NCBI GenBank assembly: GCA_024180945.1
Contig: JAKSGN010000043.1
Span: forward strand, 1,178,001 to 1,242,000
Source of the DNA: Macrophomina tecta
Lineage: Eukaryota > Ascomycota > Dothideomycetes > Botryosphaeriales > Botryosphaeriaceae
Direction: 5' to 3'
Length of the DNA: 64,000 bases
The notes below the pieces were generated by a model, which had not been told where the DNA came from, did not search any database, and was given only the letters and a program-made list of their open reading frames with translations. This document shows positions 54,526 to 64,000 of the stretch, piece by piece. The position numbers were made by a program, and so were the translations under genes. The stretch's first letter is position 1. Each line of letters opens with the position of its first letter.

Positions 54526-54879
54526 TCAAGAACCACCTTTGCGCTTCGCTTGTCCGCTCTCGATCATTCTAGTGTGAGTGACAGGATCGGCCTCGGAATC
54601 ATCAAGCTCCTCGATGATGGCTCCGCTGGGTTGCTGCTGGATGGCAGGCCTGTGGCGAGGCTGGCCGCTTCCAAGAAGCTCGCGACCATAGGCGTCGTAG
54701 TGGCGGGTCTCTTCGACCGCGGGCCCGCCGAGCTTCTGAGAGGTGGTGCGGGTGGTTATGCCCTGCGGGGTGCTGTAGTACTCCTGGCGGTAGGCCTGGC
54801 CTGTCCGCTGGCCGTTGCTGCTGCTCGTCGAGAAGCTGAAGGAGACGCTTGAGGACACGAAGCTCTGAAAGCTGGACAT
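54526..54879 (-). CDS. Small conserved fungal protein, function unknown (117 aa)
   Basis: ATG at 54879: MSSFQSFVSSSVSFSFSTSS, then a QRTGQAYRQEYYSTPQGI segment, LGGPAVEETRHYDAYGRELL and an acidic IIEELDD tail ending KRKGGS. The Ser-rich start and Tyr/Gln-rich middle are typical of small disordered proteins that recur in Dothideomycetes/Eurotiomycetes gene sets, but I cannot name a family. The frame is open upstream to 55017; the shorter start is preferred because the Ser-rich pattern begins there. Confidence 0.6.
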   Translation of the reverse strand: MSSFQSFVSSSVSFSFSTSSSNGQRTGQAYRQEYYSTPQGITTRTTSQKLGGPAVEETRHYDAYGRELLGSGQPRHRPAIQQQPSGAIIEELDDSEADPVTHTRMIESGQAKRKGGS

Positions 54880-55651
54880 GGTCTTGGGTCGGTTAATAAG
54901 GTTTGGGACGCGATTCAGGTATCGGCGTATTTTGAACAATACGGATGGTGGTTGATTGGCACGGCGGGGCAGGAGGGGAGAGCATGAGTGAGCCCCAGAG
55001 CAACAATAAGTACCCACTGCTAGCTCTGTGCCACGGCGCTAGACTGTTTCTGACTGTTTCGATTGCAGGCATGGGTGAAAATATTGATGACGTAACATCA
55101 CGTGCGCAGCATCGCGCTGGTGGACCTCGCTGCCGACCGCGCACGACTCCGCTTCATTTGAGGAGTGACGCGGCGGAGTTGGGCCCATGCATTGCTCAGG
55201 CTTGCAGGCCAAGCTTTCGTCGCACCTTCAGCGGTTCAAGCGGACCCTAGCCCCCCAAGGCATGCATGTAAGCTGTGGCGCTGGCGTGTTCTGCGGCCCT
55301 TCATCTGACAGCCCTCGAGAAAAACACTCTGCAGTAAATGACGGCGCTAGCGCAATACGAGCGCCCGTTGGCCCGTTGTGGCCGTTGATTGCTCGCGCCA
55401 GGGATGTCGCCAGCACGCCAGTTTCTAAATTATGCCTTGTGGCGTCTCCCTACGGCCACCCTGCCGATCTGCATGCGGCCCGCCTGGCCTCCAGCGCGAC
55501 CTCCTCCTCGCACTCCCGCCCTCAGCCTGCCCTCAGCCCGCCCTGTCGCCCTTCCCAACCCTTCCTCTTTCCATCAATTGGTCTGGCCCAACCCAACGCC
55601 GGTTCCTATGAGTCCGCCCGGCTTCTTCCCACCTGACCCTCCGTCGCCGCA
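54880..55651. other. Intergenic, promoter of DUF3431 gene
   Basis: No gene recognised. C/T-rich 55490-55650 just upstream of the ATG, as in many fungal promoters. Confidence 0.4.
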
Positions 55652-56975
55652 ATGCCTCTCGCCCGGCGATCAACCATAACAGCTCTCACTCTGCTCGCCG
55701 CCTGCCTGTTCTTCTACTACCTCTCCTGGCAGCCCGCCTTGCCGCACATCGCCTCGCGCCCTCGTCCCCCGCCCGGCAACGCGCCCTACGACCATGTCGT
55801 GGACGAAAGCCAGCAGCAACAGCCGAACTCCGCCGCGCGACCATCCGCTGGCCCCGCCAGCAGCGCATCATCATCGGCGGCACCAGCTCCACTCCGGGCG
55901 CTGACACCCGACGAAGATCCATTCCGCCCGGGCGTCCCGAAGCCCGACGGCGCCGCGTACTCGCGCGTGCTCGTCGTGCCGCGCATGAAGGACGAGGACG
56001 TGTCGTGGATCGACGAGGTGCGCCAGGAGCTGCCTGACCTGCAGACGGCCGTCTACGTCATGGACGACCCGCACGCCGAGTTCCACGTCCCGAAAAACAA
56101 GGGGCGCGAGTCCATGGCTTACTTGACCTACATGATCGACCACTACGACGACCTGCCAGATGTTGTCTTGTTCTTCCACGCTCACAAGCTCGGCTGGCAT
56201 AACCTGTTGATCTTGGGGCAGGACTCGGCGGAGATGATGAAGAGGCTGAGGGTCGAGCGAATTTGGCGGACAGGCTGTATGTTTTGGCCTTGAGAAAACC
56301 TGGGCGCGAGGAATCTTTTTTGATGCTAATTGGAACTTTCCTGCAGACATGCCTTTCAGGTGCGACGCCAAGCCTGGCTGTCCCGATTGGCTGCATCTGG
56401 ACCGGCCGGAGGTCGACTTCGACGAGCACCTGCGCATGGAGGAGAAGTACTACACGCCCGAGATCTGGAGGGAGCTCCACCCGCCCGGCCTGGGCGGCAT
56501 GGGCGAGATGCATCGCGTCCCCGGTGTTCTGAGCGCGCCTTGCTGCGCCCAGTTTGGCGTGTCTCGCGACCGCATAAGGGCGAACCCCAAGGAGATGTAT
56601 GAGCACTACCGTAACTGGCTGCTGAAGACCGACCTCGACGACCAGTACGCGGGGCGCATCATGGAGTATACGTGGCACTACATCTTCACCCGGCAGTATC
56701 AGTTCTGTCCGTCGCCACACACCTGCTATTGCGATGGCTATGGCATCTGTTTCGGATCGCAGAAGGAATACGAAAAGTACCTTGAAAAGGAGGAGCGCAA
56801 GTGGGAGATATGGGACATCTTGAACAGTCAGCCGGACGAGGCGACGGTGAAGGAGGTGACGACGGAAATGAAGAATCTGGACACGGTTATGGAGTGGATG
56901 AAAAACGAGGCAATAGAGCGAGGTAAGAGCGAGGAAGCCCGGCGTCTTGAGCGGGAGCGCCTCGATCTCCGGTAG
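55652..56975 (+). CDS. DUF3431 type II membrane protein
   Basis: 417 aa from exons 55652-56276 and 56347-56975 (GTATGT...CTGCAG, phase 1). A short N-terminus and one signal anchor (ITALTLLAACLFFYYLSW) lead to a Pro/Ser/Ala-rich stem, then the DUF3431 domain: VLVVPRMKDEDVSWIDE, AVYVMDDPHAEFHVPKNKG, GRESMAYLTYMIDHYDDLPD, VVLFFHAHKLGWHN, and after the intron GVLSAPCCAQFGVSRDRI with the family Cys pair, then YRNWLLKTDLDD. The C-terminus is a charged coil (EEKYYTP earlier, KSEEARRLERERLDLR at the end). The fold suggests a Golgi-lumen glycosyltransferase-like enzyme, which is inference. No lesion. Confidence 0.88.
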
Positions 56976-59558
56976 GTGTCTTGGGCTGGCGTTCACATAT
57001 TTTGCTTTATTTGCGGAGGATCAGGTTGGTGGGGGGCGAAGCGGGCTCAAATACCATGGCTCCTGTTGCACCCGTGTCGGATGATGGGATTTTGCGATCA
57101 GAAGAGTTTAATGTGGGTAGGGTCCATTGCAATGTTTCTTGCCCAATTCTTCGGGTTGAAACATACAAATTTAGCTCAGCAACCGGGGAGGAAACAAAGT
57201 TCGATTCTTGCCGCGCAATAGAGAAGCAATGTCACCACCTTTTCTATTAAAAGAACCTCACGAAGCTCTTGCTATGACAGCTACCCCCTCAGAAAATGAT
57301 CCCAAGAGTGGCTTTGCAGCCGTATAATGCCTCAACCGAATTGCACATCTGACGACAAGGCCAGGGAGAAAATGCGGCTTGAACGTCTACATCCATACAG
57401 CCGCTTCTAGTACGTAGGCACTTCCCATCTGGTCCCGATGTATTTCAGCGCACAGAATCCCTCCACAAGGGAGTTCGCAAAGGCATATAAGATTTTCACG
57501 TCTTATCGGCCGCTATTAAAGGCCAGGGCATTTCCTTTCGGAGGTGCGACATCTCTGGGCCGAGGCTCGTCATTGCCTTTTCATGCCGTGGGAAAAGCAT
57601 TCAACACAATTTCCGGGCCGGGGAATGCGAAAGCGACAGTCCACTCGAAGAGAACAAAAAAAAAAAAAAAATTAAAACGGCAGGCCTCATGCAGGGGAAA
57701 ATTCGGGATTCTTCTGCGGCGTTGACTTGTCCATGTCCCGCGCTCTTAGCTCAGGCGCTTGGCTTGAGTGGTGTGGAAGGATGCGACAAGTGCGCGGATA
57801 ACTCCGGTCGGTAAGCGTCTGAGCAGAGGCAGCCACGACAGCTGGAAGTGTGCAGTTAATAGGATAGAGGGATGGGGTAAGCAGAGGCCGCCTATGCGAG
57901 CTTGCGCAGTTGGAGTCTACAAGAGAAACAGCACACACATACACACACAAGTTGAAGGGCGGCAAGCAAGCATCAAGCACACGGTCGATCCCACCAGCTG
58001 AGGATATTTTTGGCCAGAGCAGATAAGGTTATTGGACTGCCGAGCCCTATCGGCGCACGTTCTCTCGGACGGGAGAGGATGATTGTCGCCGGGGTGGACG
58101 AGAAAACATCGCCCTCCGCCCGTGTCGCCAGACCTACCGTGCTCCCGCGACATGTAGAGGACCGGCCCTCTTAAGTATCTGTTTGTCTATACTGGTTGCT
58201 CGCCGCCTCCGCATCTCCAGGCTCCAGAAGCTGCGCCTTTGAGGCGCCGCGACGCAGCCCCCGCCTGCTCTTCTCCCGATCGGCGCAGAGCACCCTTTGG
58301 ACGGTGGCGCACATTCTCGCAGCATTGGAAGACGATGTCTGCAGCCAGCCATGAATCCTTCTCGTGTCGGGCCTCGCAGGGCGGCATCCACGGCCGGCTA
58401 AATTACCGAGACGCCAGAGAGAACACCCGGTCGCCCCGTCTCTTTCCCTTCTCCGATCCCCTTCGCGGCTAGCGCGCTCACGTTTTCTATCGTCGACTGC
58501 CCGTTGCGGCAGGTCGCCGATGCGCTCGCCTCCAGCCCGCGCCTGGCCCCGGCCGCCAAGCAGCAGGTAAGCAGCACTGGATGCCTGCGCAGAACAGGAC
58601 ATGTCACTCGAAATTTGCTGCACTCGCTTCGCCGCAATCCAGGAACAGCGGCCAGTTTTTGCCGGGCGGGCTGTCCCTTGGGGCGCGGCATGGAGAGCGG
58701 GCGCTTGGGCTGGACCACTAAAGCCTGCGGCCCTCACGCCACTTGCCCTCCGCGCTGCCAAATCTCGCTTCACGGCCACTCCGACCTCTCACACGCCCCC
58801 AGGTCGCTGGTGTTGATCCTTGGGACCCACTGCTCACGGCCCTCAGGCTTGGCGTTGCCCTGCTAATGCCGTCACTTCTCCGCCTGCTGCCTACGCTTGC
58901 GCCAGGAACAGGTAAGGCGCAACATCCAAGAGCGCTCGCAGTCCCGCTTTCGGTTTCTTTCCACCGCCGCGCTGCTGTCGGCTGCGCCCTCAGCCCATGC
59001 CCACAGCGCCCTCTGTCCGCTAACGTTTGATCTGTTCCTGAAGGCACATGCCGCCGCAGAAATGGCATCCTCGCGGACAGCGGCGCCTTGAAATGTTGGC
59101 CCTGATTGGTCTCTCCTGTTCTACATGCCGCAAAAGCTGTACGCAGCCCTTGGCGGCATCGAGGCTAGCCGGTACCTGCGTACGGGAGGCGGTAAGGTTG
59201 AGCCGAATCCGTCTGAAGGAATGGCATATGGTGGAGTCGAGTTTGATGAATCCCACTAATGAGGCCCAACACCGTTGTACCCAGCTGGTAGCTCCGGCCC
59301 TGAGGTCGCGTCCTCGCGCCGAGCCGGTCGGCCAAGCGTGGGATGCGTCGCTGTTCCTATATCATCTCTCGGCTCCCTGTTCACTCCCTCCCTCACTGGC
59401 GCTGCCTTTGTCAATCTTTCCCCAGCACCTGCTTCGTCGTTGCAGGCTCAGTGTCTGCGTCCTTTCGTTGCCGATTTCGGTCATTTCACTCTCTACACCA
59501 GCTTTGGCTACCAGTCCTTCATTCTTTCCATATAATACTAATACAGTAATAATCCAAA
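56976..59558. other. Long intergenic region with a possible spliced gene at 58.4-59.1 kb
   Basis: About 2.6 kb. On the plus strand at 58480-58920 CAG/GTAAG and CCAG/G junctions (58568, 58640, 58801, 58912) would join PLRQVADALASSPRLAPAAKQQ-type sequence to EQRPVFAGRAV and VAGVDPWDPLLTALRLG. This might be a small gene, but frames and start are unclear, and a long minus-strand ORF (58171-58779) overlaps it. Not called. The rest shows no gene. Confidence 0.35.
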
Positions 59559-62500
59559 ATGTCGTCCTCCGTCGCGCTCCCGACCTGCCCCGCCCCTGTC
59601 GCAATCCCTCAGTTCAATCCGTCAGCTAACGACAACGTTGCTGTCTACTGGGTGGGTCTCGAAGTTGGAACACGTCGATTGGCCGGTGCTGACAAAGCCT
59701 CCTATTCAGGGTCAAGGTGCTTCGCAGAACCGTCTGGTGGATCTGTGCCAGAACGGTGCTTATGATATCATCAACATCGCCTTCATCAACCAATTCCCCG
59801 ATGACAGCGGTTTCCCTGGAGCAAACTTCGGCAACCAGTGCGGCGATACCTTCTACCAGGTCAATGGTCAGAACACCCGGCTTCCGGATAACTGCCCGTT
59901 CATCGGAAAGGACATCAAGACCTGCCAGGAAGTGTATGGGAAGAAGGTCTTCCTGTCTCTCGGCGGCGGAGTGCCGACAGACTACTACCTGAAGGACGAG
60001 GCCCATGCCACGCAGTTTGCTGACTTCCTTTGGAAGTCCTTTGGTCCCCAGACCGATGCCAGCTGGACCACTAGGCCCTTCAAAGATGCTGTCGTGGACG
60101 GATTTGACTTCGATATTGAGTCTCTTATCTCCAACCCCTCATCTGATGTCACTGCGGACTATCAGTTCCAGTACTACTCGACCATGATCAACTATCTGCA
60201 CGATTTGTTCGCGGAAGACAGCTCCAAGTCTTACTACATCTCCGGAGCTCCCCAATGCGTCTTTCCAGATGTCCATCTTAATGATGCTTTCCTCAACTCG
60301 TGGTTCGACTTCATCTTCGTCCAGCTCTACAACACCCCGTCTTGCAACGCTCGCGCCGAGCTCACCAACACCAACCAAAACTCTCAGTTCTCCAACTACT
60401 TCTCTGCAGACTTCGTCTGGAGCCTGATCCAGTCTGGGTTCGCCAACCCCGGTGTCAAGATCTACGCTGGTTTGGTAAGATTCTATGAATCAACACTTTA
60501 ATAGATGGACCCAACTGACGACTGTAATAGCCCGCTGGTACCAATGGAGCGCCTTATGACACTTCCGCTTATCTGCAGCCCTGGGAGGCCTACGACCTTA
60601 TTCAGAAGTTCCAGGGCTTTCCTGGCTTCGGTGGTGTCATGCTCTGGGAGGCCACGGTGGACCAGAAGAACACGATCGACAACTACGAGTATTCCCAGTA
60701 CATCAAGGGTGGTCTGGTTGGCTGCTCCAATGGTGTCGAGATCCACGCCGAGTGTTCCTTCCTCAACTACAAACCCAACGTGCCCGAGCTCGCCGTTAGT
60801 CCGGATGGCACTTGCGGTGTCTCCAAGGGCTACACTTGCAAGGGATCGCAATGGGGGGATTGCTGCAGCCAGTACGGCTACTGTGGCGGCAGCTCTGATT
60901 TCTGCAACTTGGACAACTGCGATATCCTCTCTGGCCTGTGCGGTTCTGAGGCTTCTGCCGCCCCTACTTGCACGACCTCTACCTCGAGCACCCCAACGCC
61001 GGAGCCTACGCCTATTGACACGCCAATCAACACGCCTGTCACTCCCATCAACACTCCTGTTAATACCCCTGTGGATACGCCTGTCCAGACCCCTGTCCAA
61101 ACGCCTGTCCAGACACCTGCTAACACCCCTATCAACACTCCCGACAATACCCCTGTTGATACGCCCATCAACACCCCGGTCTACACCCCTCCTGCAAACA
61201 CTTCGGTCGCCACCCCGATTGATACCCCTATTCACACGCCGGTGAACACTCCCATCGAGACGCCCGTCAACACGCCAGGGAACACTCCCATCTACACGCC
61301 GCCTGCTGATACACCTAGCTTCCCGGTCATCACGCCCAGCGGAAATGGATCTTACCACATGCCTACTCCCAGCCTTTCGGACCCCAATGTAATCTCCAGC
61401 TCTATTGCGGTCTCTAGCTCTGGCATTGCCTCAAGCTCCGGTGTGGTCTCCAGCACTAGCGTTGTCTCCAGCTCCGCTGTCATTTCCGGTTCTGCTTCCA
61501 TCTCCGGCCCTGGTGTCTCTCACTCTGGATCCGCGATGCCCTCTAACTCTGCTCAAATTTCTGGCCCGGCTGGTTCGTCCTCCGGCTCGGCCCCTATTAT
61601 CACCTCCACGCCGTCGCTCTCCGCATCCGTCACCAGCCCCGCCGATGTGACCACGACCATCATCACGACAACCTATATCGATGTGTGCCCCACCGGTATT
61701 ACCACTATCACAACCACCTATACGACGACGGTCTGCCCCACACAGACCCCCTCGGCCATCCCCTCCGGCTGGACCACCACTGTCACCGTTTGCACCCACT
61801 GCGGCGCGAAGCCCACTACCCTCACTCTGACCAAGCCCATCAACACCGGTGCTGTCGCCTCCCCACCCGAGCTCAAGACCTCAACCATCTACGCTACCCA
61901 GCTCGTTACCATCACCGCTTGCCCGCCCTCCGTGCCCAACTGCCCGGCCTCTTCTAAGACTAATATCATCACCACCACGCTCGTTCCCGTTGCTACAACC
62001 GTCTACCCTGCCCCCGCCGCCCCCACCACGACCAAGATTTCCGTTGACGGCGGCCATGGCAGCGGCAGTGTCGTCATCTCTTCTTCCTCCTCTACTAGCA
62101 CCGTCTACGAGACGCGTGTCGTGACCGTTACCAAGTGCCCCGCCGACGTCGTCAACTGCCCCGCCACCGCGAAGACCACGGCAGTCTTGACGAGCGCCGT
62201 GCCCGTCTCCACAACGGTCGTCGCTGTTACGACAACCAAAGTCGTCGGCGGTAGCAGCGGCAGCGGCAACGGCGGTGAGCAGGGCGCTGCTGCTCATTCT
62301 TCGTCCTCCCTGCCCGTAAACAAGCCCGTCTACTCCTCTGCCCCGGTCGATTCCGGCGTTCATGACGGTTCCAGCTCGCCTTCTTCTCCTCCTTCGAAGC
62401 CCGGCAACTCTGCCTCCGCGTCCGCCTCTGGCAGCGTGCACGGCGCTTCAGTGCCTTCACCATCTTCCAAGCCGGCCGGGGCCTCGAGCGGGCCTACCGC

Positions 62501-62861
62501 CAGCACGAAGGTCAGCGGCGAGCAGGGCTCCGGCGCAAACACCTGGACCACCACCGTCATCGGAGGCACCCTGACCCAGTACCTGACGTACACGACCAGC
62601 AGCGCCGCGACAACCACCGTCGCCGTGCAGACGCTGTCCGTCATCCCTGTGCCTGCCAGCAGCTACGGGTACGCGAACGGTACGGTGCACTTCAGCACGC
62701 CGTCTGCCGTCAAGACACCTTCTGCCGTCAAGACGCCCGTGTCGTCCTCGAAGACGAGTGCATTGGGGCCGGTGTATACAGGTGGAGCCTCGGCGGGTGT
62801 GAGGCAGGGGGGTTGGGTGGTGGCGGTTCTTGCTGCTGTGGTGGCAGTTGTAGTGGTGTGA
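59559..62861 (+). CDS. Class III chitinase (GH18) with CBM18, Thr/Pro-rich repeats and GPI tail
   Basis: Exons 59559-59651, 59710-60474 and 60531-62861 join in phase to 1062 aa. GH18: NVAVYWGQGASQNRLVDLCQ, then FLSLGGG and the catalytic VDGFDFDIE (DxxDxDxE). The domain ends FGGVMLWEATVDQ. A hevein-like CBM18 follows: CGVSKGYTCKGSQWGDCC, YGYCGGSSDFC. Then come about 25 short Thr-Pro repeats (TPINTPV type, 61010-61310), a long Ser/Thr region and a hydrophobic tail (GGWVVAVLAAVVAVVVV) typical of a GPI signal. It would remodel chitin at the cell wall. Odd: the predicted N-terminus MSSSVALPTCPAPVAIPQF is not a clear signal peptide although the tail needs ER entry; an upstream exon may be missing. 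Confidence 0.92.
61010..61310 (+). repeat. Coding minisatellite, Thr-Pro tetrapeptide repeats in chitinase
   Basis: Repeated ACxCCxxTxxAxAC-type 12-bp units encode TPxx (TPVQ, TPIN, TPVD, TPVN). Imperfect, about 25 copies. Such repeats vary in number between strains. Confidence 0.8.
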
Positions 62862-63482
62862 TATGATTCTTACTAGTTGTGTAGAGTAATAACTCCAGCT
62901 GCCGTCGTTTATTGATTGATGCCCCTTTTTTTTCTATTCAACATTCGTTTCCACCACACACCTTTTTGCGGCTAGCAAATGCTAGTTCCGTCATCCAGGC
63001 GTTCGCGATACAGAAATACGAGAAGATTTCTACTGCATAGCGTAACGAAATGGCATACAGTTTATGATATCCGTTGTCTCTGGTAATAGGGGAGAAATAG
63101 GAAGAGCTAAGGACCCTATTTTTATATGAGTGTAGCGTTATATGAAGAGTTCTAGAATGCATTCTTCCTCGTTGAGGCCGCTTTCTGACAATCGAGGGTT
63201 TAGTATCATCAGAGTGACGAGCTATTTATCAAAGGAAGGCTCTAGTAACTCTCTTAATACTCGCAAACAGTAAAAGAGATCCGCCCTCGGCAAAAATTCT
63301 TAATCGTCAAACAAAGCATTTCCACAGCATCCACTTCAGGAATGCGTCCCGGAAAGAGAATGGAGAGTTAAAAAAAAAAAAAAGAAAAAAAAAACAACGC
63401 CACGCTATTCACACCTTCAAGTGTAGCACCATCAGAAACCGCGACCACCCTTCCGTCCCCTTCCCCTTCCCCCAATCCAACC
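62862..63482. other. Intergenic
   Basis: AT-rich; contains an A-rich run at 63369-63393. No gene seen. Confidence 0.45.
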
Positions 63483-64000
63483 TCACACCCGGTCCCCAAA
63501 GACATCCCGATCCGTCACATCCAGCACCACCATATGCCCCGGCGCATGCCCCATGACGACGCCCTCCAGACCGGCGCGCACGACGGCCTCCTGCGGCGTG
63601 ACGCCGCAGCCCCAGAAGACGGGCACATTCTCGTCGTCGCCGTCGGCCAGCGGCTCGCCGCGCTCCGTCACCGGCGGGTCGCCCCACTCGGGCCGCGCCA
63701 GGTCGGCGATGCCCAGCGCCCGCACGGCGGCCCAGCCCCACGCGACGGGCTCGCCGTGCGTCGCGACGTAGGGGCGCGTGATGTCGCGCGCGCGCGCGAC
63801 CAGGCGCGCCGGGTAGGGCCGCATCGAGACGACGTACGTGGCGGAGGCGAAGACGCCGGCCGGGCAGAGCGGCAGCGCGGTGCGGTGCATGGGCACGACG
63901 CGGCCGAGCAGCGTGTGCCGTGGGATGAGCGAGGTGGGCGTGGCGCGCGTGAGGGCGGCCTCGAAGCTGTAGCTGCAGCCGATGAGGAAGAGGACGTGGT
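63483..64000 (-). CDS. DUF1445 / D-glutamate cyclase-like hydro-lyase, C-terminal part
   Basis: Enters from the right edge: FLIGCSYSFEAALTRA, SLIPRHTLLGRVVPMHRTAL, GVFASATYVVSMRPYPARLV, then VPVFWGCGVTPQEAVVRAGL and GVVMGHAPGHMVVLDVTDRD before the stop at 63483. The CGVTPQ and HAPGHM blocks are signatures of the DUF1445 family (putative hydro-lyases; the mammalian member is the mitochondrial D-glutamate cyclase). Single exon in the part seen, no lesion. The N-terminus is outside the window. Confidence 0.88.
   Translation of the reverse strand, partial: HVLFLIGCSYSFEAALTRATPTSLIPRHTLLGRVVPMHRTALPLCPAGVFASATYVVSMRPYPARLVARARDITRPYVATHGEPVAWGWAAVRALGIADLARPEWGDPPVTERGEPLADGDDENVPVFWGCGVTPQEAVVRAGLEGVVMGHAPGHMVVLDVTDRDVFGDRV

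Noticed and set aside
57165..57215. tRNA-like string TTAGCTCAGC ... GTTCGATTC
   Set aside because: The A-box to B-box distance is too short and there is no anticodon arm or closing acceptor stem; not a functional tRNA.
58171..58779. 202-aa minus-strand ORF
   Set aside because: GC-rich shadow frame with Arg/Ala-rich composition; no domain.
61010..61310. CRISPR-like periodic repeats
   Set aside because: They are 12-bp coding repeats for Thr-Pro units in the chitinase, without spacers.

Overview
This window comes from a filamentous ascomycete (Pezizomycotina). Genes carry several short introns (about 45-70 bp, GT-AG). House-keeping genes (AHA1, APD1-like, DLT1-like, Git1-like transporter, class III chitinase) are fungal. 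The transposon block shows repeat-induced point mutation (RIP): it is TpA-rich, poor in CpA/TpG and full of TAG/TAA codons where Trp or Gln is expected. I cannot name the genus.

Region 1 (1-11 kb) is the left arm of a secondary-metabolite cluster. It holds the start of an NRPS-like adenylating enzyme (-), a divergent non-reducing polyketide synthase (+, SAT-KS-AT-PT-ACP-ACP-TE, the layout of orsellinic acid synthases) and a DHA14-type MFS exporter (+). The PKS reads cleanly through eight exons except for one in-frame TGA where Trp is expected between AT and PT. The exporter has several lesions.

Region 2 (11.0-25.4 kb) is a three-layer retrotransposon nest. A Copia element (137-bp identical LTRs, 5-bp duplication ATTTG) contains a small TRIM-like element (166-bp LTRs, duplication GTATC). 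A Gypsy element (732-bp LTRs, minus strand, duplication CCAGC/CTAGC) sits inside the TRIM's right LTR. Long element bodies are RIP-mutated; the Copia LTRs and most of the TRIM are not.

Region 3 (27-36 kb) looks like the other arm of the cluster: a secreted alpha/beta-hydrolase, three short-chain dehydrogenases (SDRs), a secreted BBE-type FAD oxidase and a small secreted protein, arranged as divergent pairs. The three divergent promoters here share the 11-bp motif GGACCGG(A/C)GTA exactly. The NRPS-like/PKS and MFS promoters each have a one-mismatch version. This suggests one pathway-specific regulator. Several genes are damaged, so the cluster appears to be decaying.

Region 4 (36-42 kb) is a graveyard: an orphan gene, a 68-bp solo-LTR-like element, an ankyrin/subtilisin pseudogene, an SDR relic, and a complete, un-mutated Tc1/mariner transposon with perfect 31-bp inverted repeats.

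Region 5 (42.7-64 kb) is mostly core genome: APD1-like, DLT1-like, AHA1, a GST (one-base deletion), a Git1-like MFS transporter, a small conserved protein, a DUF3431 membrane protein, a GPI-anchored chitinase, and the end of a DUF1445/D-glutamate cyclase-like gene running off the right edge.

Rule used for types: a gene with one small lesion that could be a sequencing error is listed as CDS with the lesion stated; genes with several lesions or a large one are listed as pseudogene. Exon boundaries were inferred by eye from splice sites and phase.
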